The notes under the pieces: generated by a model
What the model saw: the letters and a program-made list of their open reading frames with translations, nothing else
The model's database searches: none
Told to the model about the DNA's origin: nothing
Origin: a virus
IMG/VR virus record: IMGVR_UViG_3300031565_000427
Coordinates: 1-22,061 of that record
DNA: 22,061 nt
Direction: 5' to 3' (one strand)
Translations under genes and position numbers: made by a program
In this document: piece by piece, positions 15,387 through 22,022 of the stretch
How positions within the stretch are numbered: the stretch's first letter is position 1
Layout: each line of letters opens with the position of its first letter

Positions 15387-17080
15387 AGAGTAGTGTCCTG
15401 TCTGGCTATGGCGGCTCGATCGTCGCTAGTAATACCGCGTGGCTCGCTACTCCTATCGTCAGAAAGACCAGGGCTTGTTAGCGGATCTAATGGAGATAGC
15501 TCATCTTGAGAGATCTCATCACTCTCAGCTTCCCAGTTATAATCTGTAATCTCTAGCTCACTCGCTGCAATCTCAGCAGCTCGCTTGCGAGAGATCCAAC
15601 CTCTGGATTCAGCAGTAGCGATATCTCTAAGCTTGGCTGATCTGTCTTGAGTAATATTCTCAGGGAAGGTCACTTCAACGTCTGACTCAATTCCAAACTG
15701 TTTAAACAACCTGATAGCGACTTCCTTTAGAATGCGTTCGTATAATAATTGACGCATCTCAAATAACTTCGCGACAGGCTCGCTTGCGACTAACGCGCTA
15801 GCTCTGGTCTGCCCGCCTGATATGTGGGATCCAAAGTAACTAATAGGAATCCCAGTACCCATCGCGATCATCGACATGCACCATTCAAACGATCCCGACT
15901 GCTGTCCACGCGATGAAGAGAGGTTAGATAGATATTCTCGCTTCACCTTACTAGTGTGTACAAACTCACTGCCAGCGTTAGGGATAGTTCCTAATCCCTC
16001 CTGGCTCTGCACGTAAGCATCGACATCCACTTGGCTACCGTCGATCGTCGTATCGATAGACCAGGCAGTCGCCTTCTGCTGTCCAATGATTGAATAGTTC
16101 ACCGTATCTCTCAGGCGTTTCATATACCCAAGTACTGGGAAGAGATCGCTTCGCCCGCGCTTCTCATTAGACATAGAATTGACCTTGAAATGCATGACTT
16201 CATTTGCAGGCAACTGCTGATAAATAAACTTCGAGGACGACACGCCAGGCGCGGTATATGTTTGATACTGCGTGGGGGCAACCCACTGATAGTACAGCAC
16301 TCTTGAGATATCCTCAGGATAGGTCACGATATCCCAGATATTAGAAGGATCGAGTAATCTGATTCTAGGGATCAGTCCCTTAGGCGGCTCTTGATCGGGA
16401 CGTACGTTGTAGGCAATCTTCGTTTCGTTATTCGGTAACCACCAGATCATGGTCTCACCGTACACGCCGATCTCAACGGCTAGATCACTCATCATCCCAT
16501 AGATGTCATTCACTTCTTCAAACGCATCCCATAGCACACGCGCTTGCTTATCATCGGGACCGTCGAAATCAATTCGAAACCCACGTCCTAGTGTGAAGTC
16601 TCTGACTATGGAGATTGTACGCTTGGCAGTCGGATCGTGGTGATAGGCATGGAATGCAAGCGAATGCATTCGTATGTAATCGTAGTAGTAAAGCTGTTTA
16701 AAGAAAGGTCCGCCTAGTAGGGGAATGAAATCTGATGAACCCACATAAGGCCCGCCAGCGTTAGAGACGTCATCAAAATTAAAGTAGTCCGCAGATTCAT
16801 TTAGGCTGTAGTTCTTGTTAGCTTCAGTAGCAGACAGAAACTGCTCTTTATTCATTCGGACGATTCGCGACGATCGCGTGCCCGCCTCTATTACGCGAGC
16901 GTCGATGTCTACCTTACCAGACTTGAGGGCTTCAACTAATTCGTACTGAGTATGGATGTCCTCGATGCCAGTGCATGGTACAAACGCATCACTGTATTCC
17001 CAACTGCCTTCATCGAATTTAATCCCGTTGCGGAGCGTTCTTGAGTATGGGGTTTCTTTCTTGTCGTCTATGCTAGCCAT
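15383..17080 (-). CDS. portal protein
   Basis: A 565-residue protein. After an 80-residue polar N-terminus come portal-like segments: LAFHAYHHDPTAKRTISIVR (141-160), DFTLGRGFRIDF, LWDAFEEV, DLAVEIGVYGETMIWWLP, RIRLLDPSNIWDIVT, EVMHFKVNSMSNEKRGRSDL, and a long helix region with MIAMGTGIPISYFG and TRASALVASEPVAKLFEMRQ. The sequence GIP.S.FG followed by basic, helical residues is the usual wing/stem region of portals. The C-terminal about 60 residues are acidic and Ser-rich, probably flexible. As a dodecameric ring it occupies one capsid vertex and is the docking site for the terminase. It overlaps the Mu F-like gene by 13 nt, and unusually lies after it. Confidence 0.88.
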   Translation of the reverse strand: MASIDDKKETPYSRTLRNGIKFDEGSWEYSDAFVPCTGIEDIHTQYELVEALKSGKVDIDARVIEAGTRSSRIVRMNKEQFLSATEANKNYSLNESADYFNFDDVSNAGGPYVGSSDFIPLLGGPFFKQLYYYDYIRMHSLAFHAYHHDPTAKRTISIVRDFTLGRGFRIDFDGPDDKQARVLWDAFEEVNDIYGMMSDLAVEIGVYGETMIWWLPNNETKIAYNVRPDQEPPKGLIPRIRLLDPSNIWDIVTYPEDISRVLYYQWVAPTQYQTYTAPGVSSSKFIYQQLPANEVMHFKVNSMSNEKRGRSDLFPVLGYMKRLRDTVNYSIIGQQKATAWSIDTTIDGSQVDVDAYVQSQEGLGTIPNAGSEFVHTSKVKREYLSNLSSSRGQQSGSFEWCMSMIAMGTGIPISYFGSHISGGQTRASALVASEPVAKLFEMRQLLYERILKEVAIRLFKQFGIESDVEVTFPENITQDRSAKLRDIATAESRGWISRKRAAEIAASELEITDYNWEAESDEISQDELSPLDPLTSPGLSDDRSSEPRGITSDDRAAIARQDTTL

Positions 17081-18132
17081 GTTTCGAAATCCCCCAAATC
17101 TTGCGGCGTTGTATCAGGGATGTCAATCATCGGTGCCAGGTCGCATCTACAATTGAAGTGCGCTGGAGGTACCGACACTTTACACTTATCTCCTGAGTGC
17201 TCACCTTTTAACAGCTTTTCGATTTCAGTGGTAGTCTTTCCGTCTCGCCATAAGCAGCACTTATCCGTTACGCTATCGACTACTGCAATCCAAACAAACT
17301 CTTCAATCCCGTTTTCATTCGCCGCGTCTACCTGTCCTTTACGTACCTTAGTAATGAAGTCTTGAGTAATCTCCTGCTCGACTTCCCAAGCGTAGCGCTC
17401 CCCTGCGAGCCCCTTAGCAGCAGTGGTGAGTATATCTTCTGGTCCCCTAGATGGGATGACACGCCCTATATAATCTTGGACTAAGTCATCCCAAGCCTGG
17501 TCATCAATGAAGCCTGTGGTTATTGCAATGTTATCAGGTTTCTTGGTAGGCGGTTTCGCCTCAGTTAGTTTTCGTGGCTTGATAACTCGCTTTGGTTTTT
17601 TAATTTTTCTCTTTCTTGGGAAAGCTGATTCAATACGCTCACCCATCGATTGACCACTTTCTCCTCTGACAAGCCCCAGCTCAATAGCGTCAAGTACTCG
17701 CCTTCGTAGTCTCGAGAGATATAAGGACATTCGCTGCTGGAGACTACCGCCAGAGGGGGTTTCTTTTTCATTCTCTTCTTCTCCTATCTTGGCTTTAGAT
17801 ATGTCAGCGGTCGCTGGCGTCCCCATCGTGCGGGCGATCGCCTCGACTTCTCCAGCATAGGACAGTAGGTAGGCATCGGCTCTGAGCTGTTTGGTTAGTT
17901 CGGTAACTTTACCTGCTGCGTAGCTGAAGGCTTGAGAGAGACGCTGATCGATGTAGGCCATCGATGCTTGATTTCTGTCTACTGAGTAGCTCACGATTTC
18001 TTTTGTGACGATCTCAAGGCCTGCGATAATCTTGTCTATGCGTGTCAAGTATTTATTAAGAATCTCTTCTAGCGCGCGATTGCGAGCGTCGATAAATTTA
18101 CGGTATCTAGGCGATTCGTTTGCAGGCTGCAT
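17068..18132 (-). CDS. Mu F / SPP1 gp7-like minor head protein
   Basis: A 354-residue protein. The N-terminal 110 residues are helical (ARNRALEEILNKYLTRIDKI). A linker at about 120-215 is Lys/Arg/Pro-rich (RKRKIKKPKRVIKPRK). The C-terminal domain has the Mu F family signature: VDSVTDKCCLWRDGK at about 285-299, then PPAHFNCRCDLAPM at 322-335, with the P.H.NCRC core. Family members are minor capsid proteins near the portal needed for DNA packaging or early ejection. No toxin domain is fused. It overlaps the DUF3307 gene by 26 nt at its start and the portal gene by 13 nt at its end. The usual order is portal first, so this arrangement is inverted. Confidence 0.85.
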   Translation of the reverse strand: MQPANESPRYRKFIDARNRALEEILNKYLTRIDKIIAGLEIVTKEIVSYSVDRNQASMAYIDQRLSQAFSYAAGKVTELTKQLRADAYLLSYAGEVEAIARTMGTPATADISKAKIGEEENEKETPSGGSLQQRMSLYLSRLRRRVLDAIELGLVRGESGQSMGERIESAFPRKRKIKKPKRVIKPRKLTEAKPPTKKPDNIAITTGFIDDQAWDDLVQDYIGRVIPSRGPEDILTTAAKGLAGERYAWEVEQEITQDFITKVRKGQVDAANENGIEEFVWIAVVDSVTDKCCLWRDGKTTTEIEKLLKGEHSGDKCKVSVPPAHFNCRCDLAPMIDIPDTTPQDLGDFETWLA

Positions 18133-18427
18133 ATAACCAAACCAGTTTACAAATGAAGTGCATCAGTTGATCGACTTTAAGATTGTACAGTTTGTAGCAT
18201 TTCCCCATATCTATCAGGGAATGCAGTACTGTCTCAGCTATCCCGAGTATCACAGAATTAGTAGCTAAGAAAACCCCTAACCCATTGATCAACCCATGCG
18301 CAGGTAATACGAAAATAAACATCGGATTACCAGGGACTTTATTTCGAGAGATGAAGTCTGTTTGTAACGCTGCGTCAGTGACTGCGTGAGCTGCAATGAG
18401 CAGGAAGAATATTCGAAGCGCATTCAT
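18107..18427 (-). CDS. DUF3307-family membrane protein
   Basis: A 106-residue, highly hydrophobic protein with about three membrane segments (about 3-20, 36-55, 58-72). It matches the DUF3307 pattern from memory: AHAVTDAALQTDFISRNK (13-30; family: AH...DF.LQTD....K), a conserved His in PAHG (44), HSLIDMGK (69-76; family: H...D..K) and VDQLMH (85-90; family: DQ.lH). Function of the family is unknown; it is scattered across bacteria and phages. ATG overlaps the large terminase stop by 4 nt and the C-terminus overlaps the Mu F-like gene by 26 nt, so it is translated within the packaging operon. It is not obviously a holin because of the charged conserved residues within the membrane region, but that cannot be excluded. 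Confidence 0.72.
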   Translation of the reverse strand: MNALRIFFLLIAAHAVTDAALQTDFISRNKVPGNPMFIFVLPAHGLINGLGVFLATNSVILGIAETVLHSLIDMGKCYKLYNLKVDQLMHFICKLVWLYAACKRIA

Positions 18428-19746
18428 CGTCTGATCACCCTTATCCCGCCTACCTGTACGCGCGAAGGCACAGGGCCTAGCTCGCAGACCGCGTACCCAA
18501 CGCCGTCTGTAGAGTGAGTGAGCATGCGCTTCTTACCTGGATCGAGAATAAACATAGCTCCTACTTTCCAAGTCACCCGCTCGAAATCCTTACGTAGCAT
18601 GACTGTGCGCGGGTGATGCCATAAGCTTACCTTGCCTGAAGCGCTAAGTAACTTAGCGTTGACTGCGTTTACACGATCGCGGATATGTGGGTTACTATTC
18701 GGCGTTCGATTCACCCACTTGATGCCAGCAGTGCTCAGCGTCTGGCATAGGATATCATAGTCTGATTCTCCAGCAGCCGCCCTCTGCCCGGCTTTCGCGG
18801 TCGCGTCACCACAGATTAAAACTCCAGCCGGGTGTGCCTTCACACGATTCACTAGCTCGCTTGCAGCTTCCTGTGTATGGGAATTCTCTAAAACGATTTC
18901 GTCGTGAAAATATAATCCCTCCCCGCGCTGCTGTCCGAGCGTCCACGCCATGGGACTGAGATTAAAATCAGCAGCCACGATAATAGGAAGGTGTGGGGAG
19001 ATCTCCCCGTTAGTTGTAATGGGCGATGTGGGTGATTCGTTTCTGTCAGAGCTGTAATTTACGTAGGCCTTACCCGCTTGGATGTCTCTAAACTCTGCCA
19101 GAATTTCTTGGGCGAACTGTGCTTCGGTCATGGTGTTTCTGCACTCTTGGATTTCTTCTTCTGTCCAGGAGGGGTTAACCCATGACGGGGCGTGGAAGTA
19201 TGCCCACTTACCTGATTTATCGTTACGTGCAATTTCAGCTAAATCATAGAATTCATCATAGCCGTTGCAGGTAGAAATAAACTCAGCCCACCCGCCAGTA
19301 GTGGCGAGCATGGGACGGATTACCATGGGCCATAGGTCTGGATCCTGATCCCTGACTTCATCTATTACCACCCCATCCAGTGTTTCAGCACGTAAGTTAT
19401 CTGGCCTGTCACCAGATTTATAAAATACCTGCGATCCAGTAACTAACTTCAAACGCAGCTCCGTCTGGTTTCGCTTAGATATTAAACTACGCGCTGGCCA
19501 CAAAAGAGCTACGCTCCTCCTGTATTGCAAGAGCGCTTGATTATAAGTAGGCGCGATAAACCAGTACGTTTTATCCCTCTCTGCCAGTAACCGCTTGAGT
19601 AACCCTCGATTGCATCCAGTAGATTTCCCTGACTGCCTACCCCAAGCGCCTACCTTGTATCGTGCGGTAGATGTATCCCACTGCTCTTGCATCGTGTGGC
19701 CCGGCTTGAATGTAACGGTGTATTTCCCCATGTATGACACGACCAT
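18424..19746 (-). CDS. terminase large subunit (ATPase-nuclease)
   Basis: A 440-residue packaging motor protein with all expected motifs: Walker A GRQSGKST at 36-43, Walker B VVIDE at 126-130, the coupling motif STCNG at 158-162, and nuclease acids in VAADFNLSP (Asp-260), ICGDATAKAG (Asp-314) and HSTDGVGYAV (Asp-414). The ATP-driven motor docks on the portal, threads DNA into the head, then cuts it. I chose ATG 19746 because it has a weak GGA site; ATG 19731 (MGKYTV) is equally plausible by sequence, and GTG 19779 would lie inside the tandem operator-like repeats. It is separated from the small terminase by a reverse-strand cassette, so it may need its own promoter in the 52 bp upstream. Confidence 0.93.
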   Translation of the reverse strand: MVVSYMGKYTVTFKPGHTMQEQWDTSTARYKVGAWGRQSGKSTGCNRGLLKRLLAERDKTYWFIAPTYNQALLQYRRSVALLWPARSLISKRNQTELRLKLVTGSQVFYKSGDRPDNLRAETLDGVVIDEVRDQDPDLWPMVIRPMLATTGGWAEFISTCNGYDEFYDLAEIARNDKSGKWAYFHAPSWVNPSWTEEEIQECRNTMTEAQFAQEILAEFRDIQAGKAYVNYSSDRNESPTSPITTNGEISPHLPIIVAADFNLSPMAWTLGQQRGEGLYFHDEIVLENSHTQEAASELVNRVKAHPAGVLICGDATAKAGQRAAAGESDYDILCQTLSTAGIKWVNRTPNSNPHIRDRVNAVNAKLLSASGKVSLWHHPRTVMLRKDFERVTWKVGAMFILDPGKKRMLTHSTDGVGYAVCELGPVPSRVQVGGIRVIRR

Positions 19747-19763
19747 AGCGCATCCGATTTCTA

Positions 19764-19792
19764 TTGCAAAGTGTGTCACAGTGTGTCACAAT
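19764..19792 (+). promoter_or_regulatory. weak candidate promoter of the reverse-strand cassette
   Basis: TTGCAA (19764-19769) and CACAAT (19787-19792) match four of six consensus bases each with a 17-nt spacer, and the tandem repeats fill that spacer. Transcription would begin near 19799, the ATG itself, giving a leaderless message; indeed no ribosome site precedes that ATG. This is suggestive only. Confidence 0.3.
19771..19790. repeat. perfect tandem 10-bp repeat, candidate operator
   Basis: GTGTGTCACA occurs twice head to tail with no gap, one helical turn apart, in the short divergent space between the large terminase start and the plus-strand cassette. Tandem sites about one turn apart are typical targets of ribbon-helix-helix repressors. 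The third gene of the cassette encodes such a protein, so autoregulation is a reasonable inference. Confidence 0.65.
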
Positions 19793-19798
19793 ATAAAT

Positions 19799-20071
19799 AT
19801 GAGAGAAAACAAACGGAAATTAAAGAAGGTTATTAGAGATACTAATAAAGTCAGACGGGCTATGGGCGCTCCTGAGATGAGAGTGGCCAGCTCTACGAAA
19901 GAAGAAATAACAGAGCATGTACACCGTGCTATCCGTGAGTACTTCGCTTCAGGCGCATTCTCTAGCGACATATATTCTTGGGGATCCGCCGCAAGAAAGG
20001 TGTCACTCACGTTGGCAGTCAACGGTGAGTTGTTTGTAATAAAAATCTATAAAACAAAGGAGAAAAACTAG
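19799..20071 (+). CDS. hypothetical protein of the reverse-strand cassette
   Basis: A 90-residue protein on the opposite strand to all structural genes. The first 25 residues are very basic (MRENKRKLKKVIRDTNKVRR). TKEEITEHVHRAIREYFASG (33-52) is a predicted helix, then SSDIYSWGSAARKVSLTLAV and ELFVIKIYKTKEKN, ending in strands. I recognise no family. The start is ATG 19799; GTG 19781 is in frame but lies in the tandem repeat and neither has a ribosome site. The stop TAG abuts the next ATG (TAGATG), a strong sign that both are expressed together. A small regulator or DNA-binding role is possible from its charge but unproven. Confidence 0.6.
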   Translation: MRENKRKLKKVIRDTNKVRRAMGAPEMRVASSTKEEITEHVHRAIREYFASGAFSSDIYSWGSAARKVSLTLAVNGELFVIKIYKTKEKN

Positions 20072-20164
20072 ATGGGTACAGAAGCTGCAATGATGTTAGA
20101 GATGGCGCACGTTGTGGGTGTGTTTATGTTTTTAACAGCGTGGCTAATTGTTAGTTTGGGATAG
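20072..20164 (+). CDS. 30-residue single-pass membrane peptide
   Basis: A tiny gene with an excellent ribosome site, AAAGGAG at 20056-20062, 9 nt before ATG, inside the end of the previous gene. The product is a short N-terminus (MGTEAAMMLEMAHV) followed by a hydrophobic span VGVFMFLTAWLIVSLG. The strong ribosome site and the TAGATG junction make it credible despite its length. Its function is unknown; single-span phage peptides include regulators and lysis effectors, but no lysis genes are visible nearby. Confidence 0.6.
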   Translation: MGTEAAMMLEMAHVVGVFMFLTAWLIVSLG

Positions 20165-20166
20165 CT

Positions 20167-20310
20167 ATGAAAAAAGACATCACATTACACGTGCGATTGC
20201 CTGAAGAAGTGAAGCGAAAATGCGTCGATAAAGCGAAGAAGAAATATCCAGGCGAGAAGAACGCGCTAAGCTTATGGATTAGGCACCTACTTAACGTCAA
20301 TCTCGAATGA
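20167..20310 (+). CDS. ribbon-helix-helix DNA-binding protein (Arc/CopG-like)
   Basis: A 47-residue protein, complete: the strand DITLHVRLPEEV, helix KRKCVDKAKKKYPG, turn, and helix NALSLWIRHLLNVNLE. The strand followed by LPEE..., with two helices of this length, is the ribbon-helix-helix fold, which dimerises and inserts a beta ribbon into the major groove. GGGA lies 5 nt before ATG, which starts 2 nt after the membrane-peptide stop. Its last 24 bases overlap the 3' end of the small terminase gene on the other strand. The likely target is the tandem repeat ahead of the cassette (inference), which would also control the large terminase region. Confidence 0.72.
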   Translation: MKKDITLHVRLPEEVKRKCVDKAKKKYPGEKNALSLWIRHLLNVNLE

Positions 20311-20631
20311 TTCGTCTCTGTCATCTACCGCCTCTGGCTGTGTATCTCGCCATCCGAATCTGTTTTTCATAGTGAAAATCCACACGGCTGCGTTTGATCC
20401 TTTTAGTTTTCCCACCGCCATCGATCTCCCCATTTTCTCCCAGTACAAAAGAGATGCATCTATTCCACGCTCCTTAGCGTCTTTCCATTCTGGGAATTTG
20501 GCTTCCCACTGATACATGGCACGTCGATTAACTTTTATCTCAGCAGAGAATGATTCGTAAGATAATCCTTCGGACAGGTGATCAACTAACCTGTCACAGA
20601 ATTCTTTTTTATATTTAGGTTTTGCTGGCAT
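20287..20631 (-). CDS. terminase small subunit
   Basis: A 114-residue protein. YKKEFCDRLVDHLSEGLSYE (7-26) and SFSAEIKVNRRAMYQWEAKF (27-46) form a helix-turn-helix of the type that opens small terminases, followed by the conserved-looking WKDAKERGIDASLLYWEKMG and WIFTMKNRFGWRDTQ, the hallmark KNrfGWrd segment. It recognises phage DNA and stimulates the large subunit. ATG 20631 lies inside the end of the methyltransferase gene (17 nt overlap). Unusually it is not adjacent to the large subunit: the 510-bp reverse-strand cassette intervenes and overlaps its 3' end by 24 bp. Confidence 0.87.
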   Translation of the reverse strand: MPAKPKYKKEFCDRLVDHLSEGLSYESFSAEIKVNRRAMYQWEAKFPEWKDAKERGIDASLLYWEKMGRSMAVGKLKGSNAAVWIFTMKNRFGWRDTQPEAVDDRDESFEIDVK

Positions 20632-21817
20632 GCTTACCTGTATACTCTTCCCATCTCTGAATTATTACATCGCAATAGTGGGGGTCGATTTCCATTCCAT
20701 AGCATTTGCGCTTTGTTTTCTCGCAGGCGATTAGGGTTGAGCCGGAGCCGAGGAAACCGTCTAGGACTGTTTTTGGCTCGCCGTAATTCTCAAAGCACCA
20801 GGCTGCAAGTGCGACCGGCTTTTGTGTTGGGTGACAACGCTTCTCATTACGTTCTGATTCTTTTATTAGGCCGTTCCAGGTGTGTTTAAATATTCGAATC
20901 GCCCTATTTTGATTAGTCCAGGCTAGCTCGCCGTCGCCTAGCGTTCCGGTGGTATCCTTATCCCAAACAATCCATCCTTGGCTCGGTGGTAGGTGTTCGG
21001 CGTAGCACTGTGCTCCCCAGAAAATCTTGACCTTGCCCTCAAGGGCCTTGATACCCCTAATCGCTGTGTCGGTTGTGTCGTCCCCAACTACTGGCTTGTA
21101 AAGGTTCGCTTTTATTATTTTGTTTTTATGTGTCTCTCGGGATCGCCGACGGTCCCAAACGGCTTTACTTCCCCCTATAGAACCTTGAGGCCCATTGGAA
21201 CCGCCACCAACGTTAACCGCATTTACTCCATACGGCGGATCAGTAAAAACCATATCCGCCTTCTCCCCATCCATCAATCTGTCGACGAGACTCGCGTCCG
21301 TACAATCTCCGCAAAGCAATCGATGCTCCCCCAATTGCCAGAGATCGCCTGGCTTGCAAACCGATTCGACGTCTGTGGGGATTTCATCGGCGCGCGCGTT
21401 TTCCTCTTCCTCTTGTTCTGGCAGTTTAAAATCAGCCATACCGAGATATTCAAAATCACCAATTTCATCTTTCATTCGCCTGGCATCTTCTTCTACCATC
21501 TTCATGTCGGGATCAGACAATTCCTGAATCTTGTTATCCGCTACCATGTCAGCGTATTCTTTAGCTTCACTATCGTAGTCTTGATAATCAACCGGAACGG
21601 TAGCCCACTTGTTTTTAATCGCGGCCAGAAGTCTCCCATGTCCCTTAGTAATAAAACCGCTTCGATTGCTAACTACAATTGGGTATCGCCATCCGTTGTA
21701 ATTAATTATCTTGGCAAGTAATTCAATCTGCCTGTCCGGATGTTTGTTTGGATTGCGTGGGTTTGGTATGAGTTTATCGACGGGCTCTAGCTTGTCATGT
21801 GCACAAAAAACATCCAT
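20615..21817 (-). CDS. ParB-domain / DNA methyltransferase fusion
   Basis: A 400-residue protein, ATG 21817 with AAAAGGAA before it. Residues about 10-95 are a ParB/Sulfiredoxin-type nuclease-like domain: LIPNPRNPNKHPDRQIELLA, FITKGHGRLLAA (GHGR), and YADMVADNKIQEL. Residues about 155-395 are an N6-adenine/N4-cytosine methyltransferase: DPPY at 193-196 (motif IV), HPTQKP at 329-334, FLGSGST at 355-361 (AdoMet binding, motif I) and EIDPHYCDVI. DPPY before FLGSGST is the beta-group order. An 18-residue Gly/Ser-rich insert follows DPPYG. It likely modifies phage DNA before packaging, protecting it from host restriction or marking sites. No partner restriction enzyme is visible. Confidence 0.9.
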   Translation of the reverse strand: MDVFCAHDKLEPVDKLIPNPRNPNKHPDRQIELLAKIINYNGWRYPIVVSNRSGFITKGHGRLLAAIKNKWATVPVDYQDYDSEAKEYADMVADNKIQELSDPDMKMVEEDARRMKDEIGDFEYLGMADFKLPEQEEEENARADEIPTDVESVCKPGDLWQLGEHRLLCGDCTDASLVDRLMDGEKADMVFTDPPYGVNAVNVGGGSNGPQGSIGGSKAVWDRRRSRETHKNKIIKANLYKPVVGDDTTDTAIRGIKALEGKVKIFWGAQCYAEHLPPSQGWIVWDKDTTGTLGDGELAWTNQNRAIRIFKHTWNGLIKESERNEKRCHPTQKPVALAAWCFENYGEPKTVLDGFLGSGSTLIACEKTKRKCYGMEIDPHYCDVIIQRWEEYTGKHASKT

Positions 21818-21846
21818 AAATTCCTTTTATAGTGTGTAGCATTGTT

Positions 21847-22014
21847 CTAGTCATCTTTTATATCTTCCCGATTCAGTAGAGCGTCTTTTAGTTTCTGCAC
21901 TTCTTCGGTGAGTAGTTCAACCTGCTCGCGTAATGCAGGAACGCTATTGGCGGCGGCTGCGTTTGATTTAATTTCATTTAGTGCCCTATCCTTCTGTGAA
22001 ACTACCGTACCCAT
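21847..22014 (-). CDS. small coiled-coil protein
   Basis: A 55-residue protein with a clear TAGGAGAG ribosome site 5-6 nt before ATG 22014. It has a polar N-terminus (MGTVVSQKDRALNEIKSN), an Ala run, then a heptad-like helix VPALREQVELLTEEVQKLKD with Leu/Val spacing typical of a short coiled coil, and an acidic end. No family is recognised. Such small proteins often precede terminase genes in phages. The gene sits 29 nt upstream of the methyltransferase start. The good ribosome site is the main reason for believing it. Confidence 0.62.
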   Translation of the reverse strand: MGTVVSQKDRALNEIKSNAAAANSVPALREQVELLTEEVQKLKDALLNREDIKDD

Positions 22015-22022
22015 AAACTCTC

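Noticed and set aside
19747-19779. GTG at 19779 as the large terminase start (451 residues)
   Set aside because: It lies inside the tandem operator-like repeat, has no ribosome site, and adds residues that look unlike a terminase N-terminus.
20993-21721. A 242-codon open frame on the plus strand
   Set aside because: It lies wholly antisense to the methyltransferase gene, whose motifs are intact; the translated product is Cys/aromatic-rich and featureless and no ribosome site precedes it.
21825-21830. TATAAA on the minus strand as a -10 box for the methyltransferase
   Set aside because: Transcription would begin almost at the ATG and lose the AAAAGGAA ribosome site, and there is no -35-like sequence 17 nt upstream.
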